DNA of 64,000 bases from Mycobacterium colombiense CECT 3035 (GCF_002105755.1 NZ_CP020821.1:4774001-4838000), one strand, 5' to 3'. Shown: positions 27,128 to 36,123, counted from the first letter of the stretch. A program made the numbers and translations. The notes: generated from the letters alone by a model not told the origin.

Positions 27128-28069
27128 TCAGGTCTGCGGCGCCTCCAGGAAGGGTTCGACGCCGTGCGCCCAGGGGTCGGCGCCGGGAGTGGCGACGGCG
27201 TCGAGCCGGGCGATCGCCTCGGCGCTCAGCGTGACGCCGGCCGCGCCGACGTTCTCCTCGAGGTGGGCGATCGACCGGGTGCCGGGAATCAGCAACGTGT
27301 TCGGCGTGTGGGCCAACAGCCACGCCAGCCCGACCTGGGCGCCGGTGACGCCCAGCTGGCCGGCGATGTCGGTGACCACCGGGTGGTCGGCGACCTTCGG
27401 GAACCCCGGGAACGCCGAGCCGAGCGGGAAGTAGGGCACCCACGCGATGCCCTCGTCCGCGCACAGCTGCAGCGCGGCCTCCTGGGAGCGGTCCAACAGG
27501 CTGTAGGCGTTCTGGACGCAGACGATTCCGGCGGGCAGCGCGCGCCGCACCGTTTCGAGGGGCACGGCGCTGATGCCGATCCCGCCGATCTTGCCCTCGT
27601 CGCGCAGCGCGATCATCTCGGCGAGCTGGTCGTCGAGGTCGACGATCTGATCGCCCTCGGCGGCCACGCCGGGGCCGAGCTCCATCCGGCGCAGATTGAC
27701 CACCGGAATGCAGTCCAGGCCGAGCTGGCGCAGGTCGTCCTCGACCGCGGCGCGCAGCTCGGCGGGCTGCTGCGCGGCGGCGAGCCGAATCGGTTGTTCG
27801 CCCGTGTAGCGGGCGCCGACCTTGCTGACGATGACGAGGTCGTCGGGGTAGGGGGCGAGCGCCGCGCGGATCCGGCGGTCCACCTCGCCGGGGCCGTAGA
27901 ACGACGCGGTGTCGATGTGGTTGACCCCGAGTTCGACGGCGCGACGCAGCACCGCGGCCGCGTCGTCGACGGTCAGCGTCTCGAACAGTTGCATGGCGCC
28001 GTAGCCCATGCGCGCGACGGGGGCCGTGCCGATGCTGCCGATGCCGCCGGGCTGTGGTTTGTCGGTCAT
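27128..28069 (-). CDS. Aldo/keto reductase
   Basis: 313 aa from ATG 28069, with AAGGAG 5 bp upstream. A TIM-barrel AKR: HIDTASFYGPGEVDRRIRAA gives the catalytic Asp and Tyr and VIVSKVGARYTGEQ the Lys. The usual catalytic His is replaced by Asn in CIPVVNLRRMELG, as in a known subgroup of bacterial AKRs. NADPH-binding elements are LIPGTRSIAHLEENVGAA. It is divergent from the TetR gene, with two operator-like palindromes between, so it is probably the TetR target and may detoxify a carbonyl compound. Not at this place in M. tuberculosis. Confidence 0.85.
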   Translation of the reverse strand: MTDKPQPGGIGSIGTAPVARMGYGAMQLFETLTVDDAAAVLRRAVELGVNHIDTASFYGPGEVDRRIRAALAPYPDDLVIVSKVGARYTGEQPIRLAAAQQPAELRAAVEDDLRQLGLDCIPVVNLRRMELGPGVAAEGDQIVDLDDQLAEMIALRDEGKIGGIGISAVPLETVRRALPAGIVCVQNAYSLLDRSQEAALQLCADEGIAWVPYFPLGSAFPGFPKVADHPVVTDIAGQLGVTGAQVGLAWLLAHTPNTLLIPGTRSIAHLEENVGAAGVTLSAEAIARLDAVATPGADPWAHGVEPFLEAPQT

Positions 28070-28104
28070 GATGCTCCTTGGCTCGTGCCACACTGGAGAA
28101 AAAT

Positions 28105-28120
28105 GCGGAGGACCCTCCGC
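28105..28120. promoter_or_regulatory. TetR-type operator, copy 1
   Basis: Perfect inverted repeat GCGGAGGACCCTCCGC (7-bp arms, 2-bp centre), 36 bp upstream of the aldo/keto reductase start. A second copy of the same 14-bp core lies 35 bp further on. The location between the reductase and the TetR gene is classic for autoregulation. Confidence 0.7.
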
Positions 28121-28140
28121 TTCGGTCAGCGTAGCAGAAA

Positions 28141-28154
28141 CGGAGGAGTCTCCG
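28141..28154. promoter_or_regulatory. TetR-type operator, copy 2
   Basis: CGGAGGAGTCTCCG: 5-bp arms CGGAG/CTCCG around GAGT, matching copy 1 at 12 of 14 positions. It sits just before the TTG start of the TetR gene and its GGAGG doubles as the ribosome-binding site, so a bound repressor would block its own translation start as well as the promoter region. Confidence 0.7.
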
Positions 28155-28156
28155 CT

Positions 28157-28696
28157 TTGGTCGGACGGTCGGATGCGCGTCGCAATCGGGAACGGCTGCT
28201 GGAGGCGGCCGCCGCGGCGTTCACCGCGCCCGGCGGGGCGGTGTCGCTGGAGTCGATCGCCCGCGACGCCGGGGTCGGAATCGGCACTCTCTACCGCCAT
28301 TTCCCGACCCGGGAGGCCCTGGTCGAGGCGGTGTACCGCGCCGAGCTCGCCGAGGTGGCCGCGGCCGCCGAGCAGCTGCTCAAGCGGCACCCGCCCAAGA
28401 CCGCGCTGCGTCGCTGGATGGATCGGTACGCGGGCTTCGTCGCCGCCAAGCGCGGAATGGCCGAATCCCTGCAGGCGATCTTCGCTTCCGGCGTCATGGA
28501 ACCCACCCAGACGCGCGACAGCATCGTCGGCGCCGTTCAGCTGCTCCTGCAGGCGGGCGCCGACGACGCGACCCTGCGCGCCGACGTGCAGGCCGACGAC
28601 GTGGTGTCCAGCCTGATCGGCATCTTCCTGGCCAGCGGTTCGCCGGAGCAGACCGGCCGCATGCTCGATCTGCTCGTCGCCGGGGTCGAGGCCTAG
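28157..28696 (+). CDS. TetR/AcrR-family transcriptional regulator
   Basis: 179 aa from TTG 28157. The helix-turn-helix is residues about 20-60: ESIARDAGVGIGTLYRHFPT REALVEAVY (two parts), preceded by the usual DARRNRERLLEAAAAAF helix. The C-terminal ligand-binding domain carries KRGMAESLQAIFASG. An in-frame ATG at 28103 would give 197 aa but would place both operators inside the coding region, so the TTG is preferred. It is divergent from the aldo/keto reductase, its likely target. Convergent with fadD8 with 1 bp between stops. Confidence 0.85.
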   Translation: MVGRSDARRNRERLLEAAAAAFTAPGGAVSLESIARDAGVGIGTLYRHFPTREALVEAVYRAELAEVAAAAEQLLKRHPPKTALRRWMDRYAGFVAAKRGMAESLQAIFASGVMEPTQTRDSIVGAVQLLLQAGADDATLRADVQADDVVSSLIGIFLASGSPEQTGRMLDLLVAGVEA

Positions 28697-28697
28697 C

Positions 28698-30299
28698 TCA
28701 GCCGACCGCGCGTCCGGCGCCCTCCCAGAACTGCGCGCGCACGGCCTTCTTGTCCGGCTTGCCCAGCGCGGTCACCGGCACCGACTCGACGACGATCACC
28801 TGCTTGGGCGACTGCACCGAGCCCTTGCGCTCCTTGACCGCGGACTGGATCTCGGCGGTCACCCGCGCCACCGCCTCGTCGTCGGAGGGATGGTCGGGCC
28901 GCAGCACGATCACGGCGGTCACGGCTTCGCCCCACTTCTCGTCGGGCGTGCCGATCACGCACACCTGCGCGACGGCCGGGTGCTCGGCGACGACGTCCTC
29001 GACCTCGCGCGGGAACACGTTGAACCCACCGGTGACGATCATGTCCTTGACCCGGTCGACGATGAACCAGAAGCCGTCCTCGTCCTCGCGGGCCATGTCG
29101 CCGGTGTGCAGCCAGCCGTCCTTGAACGTCTTGGCCGTCTCCTCGGGCAGGTTCCAGTACCCGCCGGAAAGCAGCGGCCCGGACACGCAGATCTCGCCGA
29201 CCTCGCCCTGCGGCACCGGGTTGCCGTCGGCGTCCAGCAGCGCCGTGCGGGCGAACAGGGTGGGCCGCCCACACGAGGTGAGCCGCTTCTCGTCGTGGTC
29301 CTTCTTGGCCAGGTACGAGATCACCATCGGGGCTTCGGACTGCCCGTAGTACTGGGCGAAGATCGGCCCGAAGCGACGGATGGCCTCGGCCAGCCGCACC
29401 GGGTTCATCGCCGAGGCGCCGTAGTAGACCGTCTCGAGCGAGGAGAGGTCACGGGTGTGCGAATCCGGATGGTCCATCAGCGCGTAGATCATCGACGGCA
29501 CCAGCATGGTCGCGGTGATCTTCTGCTCCTCGATCACCCGCAGCACCTCGGCCGGGTCGAACTTGGTGAGCACCACCAGCTCGCCGCCCTTGATGATGGT
29601 CGGCACGAAGAACGCCGCCCCGGCGTGCGACAGCGGGGTGCACATCAGGAAGCGCGGGTTCTCCGGCCACTCCCACTCGGCCAGCTGGATCGTGGTCATC
29701 GTGGTGATCGACTGCGCGGTGCCCAGCACGCCCTTGGGCTTGCCGGTGGTGCCGCCGGTGTAGGCCATCCCGCCGATGTGATCGGGCGGAAGGTCGGCCG
29801 CCACCAACGGCTTTGGCGAATACTTCGCGGCCTCGGCCACCAGGTCCACCGCGGAATCGCCGAGCGCCTCGGGGACCGGGCCGATGGTCAGGACCTGCTT
29901 GAGGCCGGGCACCTTCTCCAGCAGGCCCAACGCGCGCTCGACGAACATCGGGTTGGGGTCGATGATCAGTGACGTCACGCCGGCGTCGCCCAGCACGTAC
30001 GCGTGGTCGTCCAGCGAGCCGAGGGGGTGCAACGCCACGCGGCGGTACCCCTGGGTTTGTCCGGCGCCGATGATCATCAGCACCTCGGGCCGGTTCAGCG
30101 ACAGCAGCCCGACGGTGGCGCCGGTGCCCGCGCCGAGCGCCTCGAACGCCTGAATGTATTGGCTGATCCGTTCGGCGAGCTGACCACCGGTCAGCGTGGT
30201 GTCACCGAGATGCAACACCGGCTTGTCCTTGTTGCGCTTGAGCGCACCGACGGTCAGGTGTCCGGAATGAATGGGATGGCGCAACAGATCGTCACTCAT
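28698..30299 (-). CDS. fadD8: Fatty-acyl-CoA synthetase FadD8
   Basis: 533 aa from ATG 30299. ANL-superfamily enzyme: P-loop YTGGTTGKPKGV at residues 180-191, core motif YYGQSEAPMV, WLHTGDMAREDEDGF and the C-terminal Lys in PVTALGKPDKKAVRAQFW. It forms an acyl-adenylate and then acyl-CoA from a fatty acid or a sterol side chain. A perfect match to the KstR box lies 11 bp upstream of the start (30310-30323), so cholesterol-linked regulation is likely. Divergent from the Rv0552-like amidohydrolase. Chain-length preference cannot be told from sequence. Confidence 0.9.
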   Translation of the reverse strand: MSDDLLRHPIHSGHLTVGALKRNKDKPVLHLGDTTLTGGQLAERISQYIQAFEALGAGTGATVGLLSLNRPEVLMIIGAGQTQGYRRVALHPLGSLDDHAYVLGDAGVTSLIIDPNPMFVERALGLLEKVPGLKQVLTIGPVPEALGDSAVDLVAEAAKYSPKPLVAADLPPDHIGGMAYTGGTTGKPKGVLGTAQSITTMTTIQLAEWEWPENPRFLMCTPLSHAGAAFFVPTIIKGGELVVLTKFDPAEVLRVIEEQKITATMLVPSMIYALMDHPDSHTRDLSSLETVYYGASAMNPVRLAEAIRRFGPIFAQYYGQSEAPMVISYLAKKDHDEKRLTSCGRPTLFARTALLDADGNPVPQGEVGEICVSGPLLSGGYWNLPEETAKTFKDGWLHTGDMAREDEDGFWFIVDRVKDMIVTGGFNVFPREVEDVVAEHPAVAQVCVIGTPDEKWGEAVTAVIVLRPDHPSDDEAVARVTAEIQSAVKERKGSVQSPKQVIVVESVPVTALGKPDKKAVRAQFWEGAGRAVG

Positions 30300-30309
30300 G
30301 TGGCCAGAC

Positions 30310-30323
30310 TAGAACGTGTTGCA
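30310..30323. promoter_or_regulatory. KstR-type box between fadD8 and the amidohydrolase gene
   Basis: TAGAACGTGTTGCA fits the KstR consensus TNNAACNNGTTNNA at all eight defined positions. KstR represses cholesterol and lipid catabolic genes in mycobacteria. The box is 11 bp upstream of fadD8 and 54 bp before the start of the divergent gene, so it could control both. Confidence 0.6.
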
Positions 30324-30376
30324 ATTTGGGTCAGCCGCACCCTGTTCAACATCGTCGATCAGTACCATCGCTCCCC

Positions 30377-31980
30377 ATGGGGCAGGCAGATCTCGTCGTC
30401 ACCGGAACCATCCTCACCGTCGACGAGACGCGTCCCACGGCCCAGGCGCTCGCCGTCGCCGACGGCAGGATCGTCGCGGTCGGCACCCGCGCCGAAGTCG
30501 CGGGATTCGCCGGTCCCGGCACCCGGACCGTCGACGTCGGTGACGGCTGCGTCATGCCGGGTTTTGTTGAGGCACATGGGCATCCGCTGATGGAGGCGGT
30601 CGCGCTGTCGGACCGCATCGTGGACATCCGCCCGGTCACCATGCGCGGGGCCGACGACGTCGTCGCGGCGATCCACCGCGAGGTCGCCCGACGCGGCTCC
30701 GACGGCGCCTACCTCAACGGCTGGGATCCGCTGCTGCAGAGCGGACTTCCGGAACCGACGCTGAGCTGGCTGGACGACGTCGCACCGGACAGCCCGCTGG
30801 TCATCCTGCACAACTCCGGGCACAAGGCCTACTTCAACTCGCGCGCGGCCAAGCTGCACGGCCTGAGCCGCGACACCCCCGACCCCAAGGGCGCCAGGTA
30901 CGGCCGCGACGCCCACGGCGAACTCGACGGCACCGCGGAGGAGACCGGCGCGGTGTTCCCGCTGCTGGGCGGGGCCATCGACTTCGCCGACTACCCGCGG
31001 ATGCTGCTCGCCGAATGCGCCCGGCTCAACCGCGCCGGCCTGACCACCTGCTCGGAAATGGCCTTCGACCCGAACTTCCGGCCGGTGGTCGAGCAACTGC
31101 GCGAGCGGCTCACGGTCAGGCTGCGCACCTACGAGATCTCCAACCCGCAGATGTCCACCGAGGCCACTCCCGGGCAGGGCGACGACCTCCTGCGTCAGGT
31201 CGGCATCAAGATCTGGGTCGACGGCTCGCCCTGGATCGGCAACATCGACCTCTCGTTCCCGTACCTGGACACCGAGGCCACCCGGATCATCGGCGTCGTG
31301 CCCGGCACCTGCGGATGCGCCAACTACACGGCCGAACAGCTGCACGAGATCGTCGGCGCGTACTTCCCGCTGGGCTGGCCGATGGCCTGCCACGTGCAGG
31401 GCGACGCCGGCGTCGACACCATCCTCGACGTCTACGAGGAGGCGTTGCGCCGGCACCCGCGCGACGATCATCGGCTGCGGCTCGAGCACGTCGGCGCCAT
31501 CCGGCCCGAGCAGTTGCGGCGCGCCCACGACCTCGGCGTCACCTGCAGCATCTTCGTCGACCAGATCCACTACTGGGGCGACGTCATCGTCGACGGGTTG
31601 TTCGGCGAGGAACGCGGAACCCGTTGGATGCCGGCCGGATCCGCGGTGGCCACCGGGATGCGCATCTCGCTGCACAACGATCCGCCGGTGACGCCCGAGG
31701 AGCCGCTGCGCAACATCAGCGTGGCCGTCACCCGCACGGCGCCCAGCGGCCGGGTGCTCGGCCCGAGGAACGGCTGACCGTCGAGCAGGCGATCCGCGCG
31801 CAGACCATCGACGCGGCCTGGCAGCTGTTCTCCGACGACGTGATCGGCTCGCTGGAGGTCGGCAAATACGCCGACCTGGTGGTGCTGTCGGCCGATCCGC
31901 GAACCGTGCCGCCCGAGCAGATCGCCGACCTCGAGGTGCGGGCGACGTATCTGGCGGGTCGCCAGGTGCACGGCACGTGA
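30377..31980 (+). pseudogene. Amidohydrolase family 3 protein (Rv0552-like), frameshifted
   Basis: The repaired protein has 534 aa, the length of Rv0552. Metal-dependent hydrolase motifs are FVEAHGHPLME (N-terminal HxH-type site), CHVQGDAGVDTILD, RLEHVGAIRPEQ and LHNDPPVTPEEP, as in YtcJ/N-substituted formamide deformylase-type enzymes. The first frame ends in SGRVLGPRNG at 31777; one extra C in the CCC near 31763-31765 gives GPEERLTVEQAIRAQTIDAA and the conserved C-terminus GKYADLVVLSADPRTV. All else is intact, so the break is probably an error. Start ATG 30377; overlaps menC as GTGA. Shares the KstR-box region with fadD8. Confidence 0.85.
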
Positions 31981-32948
31981 CGCCGCCGCTCGAGGACCTG
32001 CTCGACCGCCTGCACGTGGTGGCGCTGCCCATGCGGGTGCGGTTTCGCGGCATCACCACCCGCGAGGTCGCACTGATCGACGGCCCGGCGGGGTGGGGCG
32101 AGTTCGGGGCGTTCGTCGAATACGAGCCGCCCGAGGCCGCGCACTGGCTGGCGTCGGGCATCGCGGCGGCCTTCCGGGAGCCGCCGCCGACCCGCCGCGG
32201 CCGCGTCCCCATCAACGCGACCGTGCCGGCCGTGCCCGCCGCGCAGGTGGCCGAGGTGCTGGCGCGCTTCCCCGGCGCGGGCACGGCCAAGGTGAAGGTC
32301 GCCGAGCCCGGCCAGACGCTGGCCGACGACGTCGCGCGCGTCGACGCCGTGCGCGAGCTGGTGCCGACCGTGCGGGTGGACGCCAACGGCGGCTGGAGCG
32401 TCGAGGAGGCGGCCGCGGCGGCGGCCGCGCTGACCGCCGGCGGCCCGCTGGAATACCTCGAACAGCCCTGCGCGACGGTCGACGAGCTCGCGGAGCTGCG
32501 CCGGCGGGTTGACGTGCCGATCGCCGCCGACGAAAGCATCCGCAAGGCCGAGGATCCGCTGGCCGTGGTCCGCGCCGGCGCCGCCGACATCGCGGTGCTC
32601 AAAGTCGCTCCGCTGGGCGGGATCTGGGCCATGCTCGAGATCGCCGCGCAGATCGACATCCCGGTCGTGGTGTCCAGCGCGCTGGATTCGGCGGTCGGCA
32701 TCGCCGCCGGACTGACCGCCGCGGCGGCCCTGCCGCAGCTGCGGCATGCCTGCGGGCTGGGCACCGGCGGGCTGTTCGTCGAGGACGTCGCCGAGACGGT
32801 CGCGCCCGTCGACGGCTGCCTGCCGGTGCGCCCGGTGACGCCCGATCCGGGGCGGCTGCACGCGCTGCGCGCGGCGCCGGAGCGGCGGCAGTGGTGGATC
32901 GACCGGGTCAAGGCCTGCCATCGGTTGCTTGTACCGTCGAGCGAGTGA
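31977..32948 (+). CDS. menC: o-Succinylbenzoate synthase
   Basis: 323 aa from GTG 31977, inside the preceding stop. MenC dehydrates SHCHC to o-succinylbenzoate. Enolase-superfamily residues are complete: Lys105 and Lys107 (TAKVKVAEPG), metal ligands Asp135 (VDANGGWS), Glu162 (YLEQPC) and Asp185 (AADESIR), and the second catalytic Lys209 (VLKVAPLGG). Length is normal for actinobacterial MenC. The stop overlaps the next start (GTGA), coupling it to the bpoC-type hydrolase and, through it, to menD. Confidence 0.94.
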   Translation: MTPPLEDLLDRLHVVALPMRVRFRGITTREVALIDGPAGWGEFGAFVEYEPPEAAHWLASGIAAAFREPPPTRRGRVPINATVPAVPAAQVAEVLARFPGAGTAKVKVAEPGQTLADDVARVDAVRELVPTVRVDANGGWSVEEAAAAAAALTAGGPLEYLEQPCATVDELAELRRRVDVPIAADESIRKAEDPLAVVRAGAADIAVLKVAPLGGIWAMLEIAAQIDIPVVVSSALDSAVGIAAGLTAAAALPQLRHACGLGTGGLFVEDVAETVAPVDGCLPVRPVTPDPGRLHALRAAPERRQWWIDRVKACHRLLVPSSE

Positions 32949-33733
32949 TCAACCTGGCTTACGACGACCGCGGCTCCGGGGAGCCCGTGGTCTTTATCGC
33001 CGGCCACGGCGGCGCCGGACGGACCTGGCACCCCTACCAGGTGCCCGCGTTTCTGGATGCCGGCTACCGCGTCATCACCTTCGACAATCGCGGGATCGGC
33101 GCCACGGAGAACGCGAACGGCTTCTCGACGCAGACCATGGTCGCCGACACCGCGGCGCTGATCGAGGGCCTGAACGCGGCCCCGGCCCGCATCGTCGGCA
33201 TGTCGATGGGCGCGTTCATCGCCCAGGAACTCATGCTGGCGCGGCCCGAGCTGGTCAGCTCGGCGGTGCTGATGGGCACCCGCGGCCGCATGGACCGGGC
33301 CCGGCAGTTCTTCCGCGACGCCGAGGCCGAGCTGGCCGACGCAGGCATCGCGCTGCCCGCCGCCTACGAAGCGAAAATCCGCCTGCTGGAAAACTTTTCC
33401 CGCAAGACGCTCAACGATGACACCGCCATCGCCGACTGGATCGCGATGTTCTCCACCTGGCCGGTCAAGTCCACCCCCGGCATGCGCGCCCAGCTGGATG
33501 TCGCGCCGTACACCAGCCGATTGACCGCCTACCGCAGCATCGCGACCCCGGTGCTGGTGATCGGCTTCTCCGACGACGTGCTCACCCCGCCGTATCTGGG
33601 CCGCGAGGTGGCCGACGCGCTGCCCAACGGCCGCTACATGCAGATCCCCGACACCGGCCATCTCGGCTTCTTCGAGCGGCCCGACGCCGTCAACGCGGCC
33701 ATGCTCAAGTTCTTCGGCGACGCCAAGGGCTGA
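32945..33733 (+). CDS. bpoC: Alpha/beta hydrolase BpoC, candidate MenH (SHCHC synthase)
   Basis: 262 aa from GTG 32945, the same length as M. tuberculosis BpoC (Rv0554). The nucleophile is Ser87 in GMSMGAF, the oxyanion-loop segment FIAGHGGAGRTWHPY follows strand 3, Asp is in GFSDDVLTPP and His in DTGHLGFFERP. Named as a non-haem bromoperoxidase by similarity, but such activity is usually incidental. Its position between menC and menD, coupled to menC by GTGA, suggests the MenH step (pyruvate elimination from SEPHCHC). This assignment is contextual, not proven. Confidence 0.85.
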   Translation: MINLAYDDRGSGEPVVFIAGHGGAGRTWHPYQVPAFLDAGYRVITFDNRGIGATENANGFSTQTMVADTAALIEGLNAAPARIVGMSMGAFIAQELMLARPELVSSAVLMGTRGRMDRARQFFRDAEAELADAGIALPAAYEAKIRLLENFSRKTLNDDTAIADWIAMFSTWPVKSTPGMRAQLDVAPYTSRLTAYRSIATPVLVIGFSDDVLTPPYLGREVADALPNGRYMQIPDTGHLGFFERPDAVNAAMLKFFGDAKG

Positions 33734-33740
33734 GCGCGGT

Positions 33741-33832
33741 TCCGCTGCGCGGAGGGCATCGTCAGCGGGCTGTGAGCTATTGCCCGCTTCCTCCCCCTCC
33801 GCTGCGCGGAGGGCATCGTCAGCGGGCTGTGA
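33741..33832. repeat. 35-bp direct repeat between bpoC and menD
   Basis: An identical 35-bp unit starting TCCGCTGCGCGGAGGGCATC occurs at 33741-33775 and 33798-33832 (57-bp period). Each begins with the inverted repeat TCCGC-TGC-GCGGA, able to form a short hairpin. It fills most of the 111-bp gap and lies just before the menD start. It may attenuate or process the transcript, or be a duplicated intergenic element. Confidence 0.85.
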
Positions 33833-33844
33833 CAGGCTGTAGGA

Positions 33845-35503
33845 GTGAACCCCTCGACGACACAGGCTCGCGTCGTCGTTGACGAGCTGATTCGCGGCGG
33901 CGTCCGCGACGTGGTGCTTTGTCCCGGTTCGCGGAACGCCCCGCTGGCCTTCGCGTTGCAGGACGCCGACCGCTCCGGCCGCATCCGCCTGCACGTCCGC
34001 ATCGACGAGCGCACCGCCGGCTATCTGGCCATCGGCCTGGCCATCGCGGCCGGCGCGCCGGTCTGCGTCGCCATGACCTCCGGCACGGCCGTCGCCAACC
34101 TCGGCCCGGCGGTGATCGAGGCCAACTACGCCCGGGTGCCCCTGGTCGTGCTCTCGGCCAACCGGCCCTACGAGCTACTGGGCACCGGGGCCAACCAGAC
34201 CATGGAGCAGCTGGGCTACTTCGGTACCCAGGTGCGGGCCACCATCAGCCTGGGCCTGGCCGAGGACGCCCCCGATCGGCTGGATGCCCTCAACGCCACT
34301 TGGCGATCGGCCACCTGCCGGGTGCTGGTGGCCGCCACCGGATCCCGCACCGCCAACGCCGGACCCGTGCAGTTCGACATCCCGCTTCGCGAGCCCCTGG
34401 TGCCGGATCCCGACCCGCAGGCGCCGACGCCGCCGGGCCGCCCGGGCGGGCGGCCGTGGACCTACACGCCGCCGGTCAGCTTCGACCAGCCGCTGGACGT
34501 CGACCTGTCACCCGACACGGTCGTCATCGCCGGGCACGGCGCCGGTGTGCAGCCCAACCTCGCGCAGCTGCCCACCGTCGCCGAGCCCACGGCGCCCGCC
34601 CCGGCCAATCCGCTGCACCCGCTGGCGCTGCCGTTGCTGCGGCCCAAGCAGGTGATCATGCTCGGCCGCCCCACCCTGCACCGGCCGGTGTCGGCGCTGC
34701 TGGCCGACCCGCAGGTGCCGGTGTTCGCGCTGACCACCGGGCCGCGCTGGCCGGACGTCTCGGGGAACTCGCAGGCCACCGGGACGCGGGCGGTCACCAC
34801 CGGCGCGCCCAGCCCGGCGTGGCTACAGCGCTGCGCCGAGATCAATCGGCACGCGCTGGCGGCCGTGCGCAGCCAGCTCGCGGCGCACCCGCTCACCACC
34901 GGCCTGCACGTCGCGGCGGCCGTGGCCGACGCCCTGGCGCCGGGCGATCAGCTGGTGCTCGGGGCCTCCAACCCGGTGCGCGACGCGGCGCTGGTCGGCC
35001 TGGACACCCGCGGCATCCGGGTGCGGTCCAACCGCGGCGTCGCCGGGATCGACGGGACGGTCTCCACGGCCATCGGGGCGGCCCTTGCACACGAGGGGTC
35101 GCGCGAACGCGACGGCGGCCCGGACGGCCCGGCGCGCACGGTCGCGCTGATCGGGGACCTGACGTTCGTGCACGACAGCTCCGGGTTGCTGATCGGCCCC
35201 ACCGAGCCCACCCCGCGCCGGCTGACCATTGTGGTCTCCAACGACAACGGCGGCGGCATCTTCGAACTGCTCGAGCAGGGCGACCCGCGGTTCTCCGACG
35301 TGTCGTCGCGGGTATTCGGCACCCCGCACGATGTCGACGTGGGCGCGCTGTGCCGCGCCTACCACGTCGAGAGCCGCCAGATCGAGGTCGGCGAATTGGC
35401 CACGGCCCTCGACGAACCCGCGCCAGGGATGCGGGTGCTGGAGGTCAAGGCCGACAGGTCGTCGCTGCGGCAGCTGCACGCCGCCATCAAGGCCGCGCTG
35501 TGA
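33845..35503 (+). CDS. menD: 2-succinyl-5-enolpyruvyl-6-hydroxy-3-cyclohexene-1-carboxylate synthase (SEPHCHC synthase)
   Basis: 552 aa from GTG 33845. MenD is the ThDP enzyme that joins 2-oxoglutarate-derived succinic semialdehyde to isochorismate, the committed step to menaquinone. N-terminal [20 protein letters not shown] and [14 protein letters not shown] contain the activating Glu region; [13 protein letters not shown] is the Mg-ThDP binding motif near residue 438; [20 protein letters not shown] completes it. Near-identical to the M. tuberculosis enzyme. The AGGAG just before the GTG is unusually close (0-1 bp), so translation may depend on another site. Followed after 11 bp by a small membrane protein gene. 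Confidence 0.95.
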   Translation: MNPSTTQARVVVDELIRGGVRDVVLCPGSRNAPLAFALQDADRSGRIRLHVRIDERTAGYLAIGLAIAAGAPVCVAMTSGTAVANLGPAVIEANYARVPLVVLSANRPYELLGTGANQTMEQLGYFGTQVRATISLGLAEDAPDRLDALNATWRSATCRVLVAATGSRTANAGPVQFDIPLREPLVPDPDPQAPTPPGRPGGRPWTYTPPVSFDQPLDVDLSPDTVVIAGHGAGVQPNLAQLPTVAEPTAPAPANPLHPLALPLLRPKQVIMLGRPTLHRPVSALLADPQVPVFALTTGPRWPDVSGNSQATGTRAVTTGAPSPAWLQRCAEINRHALAAVRSQLAAHPLTTGLHVAAAVADALAPGDQLVLGASNPVRDAALVGLDTRGIRVRSNRGVAGIDGTVSTAIGAALAHEGSRERDGGPDGPARTVALIGDLTFVHDSSGLLIGPTEPTPRRLTIVVSNDNGGGIFELLEQGDPRFSDVSSRVFGTPHDVDVGALCRAYHVESRQIEVGELATALDEPAPGMRVLEVKADRSSLRQLHAAIKAAL

Positions 35504-35514
35504 GGCGCACGTAG

Positions 35515-36072
35515 ATGGCGATATCTCCAAAAGTTCTGCTGCGCATCCTGATTCATGGGCGTAGCGACGAACCCCCGAAGACCCGGGCGCGGATTGCGTT
35601 GCGGTGGGCCCGGATTGCGGTGCTGATCGTGACCGGCCTGGTCACGCTGCAGTCCGTGCTACTGGTGGCCGGCGCCTGGCGCGACGACATCGCGATCACC
35701 CACAACATGGGTGTCGCGCAGGCCGAGGTGCTCAGCGCCGGCCCGCGCCGCTCCACCATCGAATTCGTCACTCCGGAGCGCGTCACGTATCGCCCCGAGC
35801 TCGGCGTGCTCTATCCGTCCCATCTGGCCACCGGGATGCGCATCTACGTCGAATACAACAAGAACGACCCGAACCTGGTCCGCGTGCAGCACCGCAACGC
35901 CGGGCTGGCGATCATCCCGGCCGGGTCCATCGCGGTGGTGGCCTGGCTGGCCGCGGCGGCCATGCTGGTCGCGCTGGCGCTGCTGGACAAGTGGCTGGAC
36001 CGCCGCGACGACCCCGGCGACGCATCGCCGAGACCGGCCACAAAAAGTGTCGGACCTGCAAATTTCGCGTGA
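35515..36072 (+). CDS. Two-TM membrane protein (Rv0556-like)
   Basis: 185 aa from ATG 35515. TM1 is IAVLIVTGLVTLQSVLLVAG (about 33-52), an extracytoplasmic domain of about 75 residues follows (HNMGVAQAEVLSAGPRRSTI, VYPSHLATGMRIYVEYNKND), then TM2 AIIPAGSIAVVAWLAAAAML. This resembles the DUF3592 layout, where a small beta-rich domain sits between two helices. M. tuberculosis Rv0556 is similar (171 aa). It lies between menD and mgtA, all in one direction, 11 bp after menD. Function unknown. Confidence 0.82.
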   Translation: MAISPKVLLRILIHGRSDEPPKTRARIALRWARIAVLIVTGLVTLQSVLLVAGAWRDDIAITHNMGVAQAEVLSAGPRRSTIEFVTPERVTYRPELGVLYPSHLATGMRIYVEYNKNDPNLVRVQHRNAGLAIIPAGSIAVVAWLAAAAMLVALALLDKWLDRRDDPGDASPRPATKSVGPANFA

Positions 36073-36123
36073 CGTATACACACAGGCAACCTTGTCGACA
36101 GCCGACGCTGAGACGGTAGTGGT

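Noticed and set aside
28103..28156. Longer TetR start at ATG 28103
   Set aside because: It would place both operators inside the coding region, and the extra residues do not resemble TetR N-termini.
30359..33994. 1211-codon open frame on the minus strand opposite Rv0552-like, menC and bpoC genes
   Set aside because: It is an antisense shadow of high-GC coding sequence, rich in Arg, Gly, Ala, Val and His, with no family resemblance; the plus-strand genes have conserved motifs.
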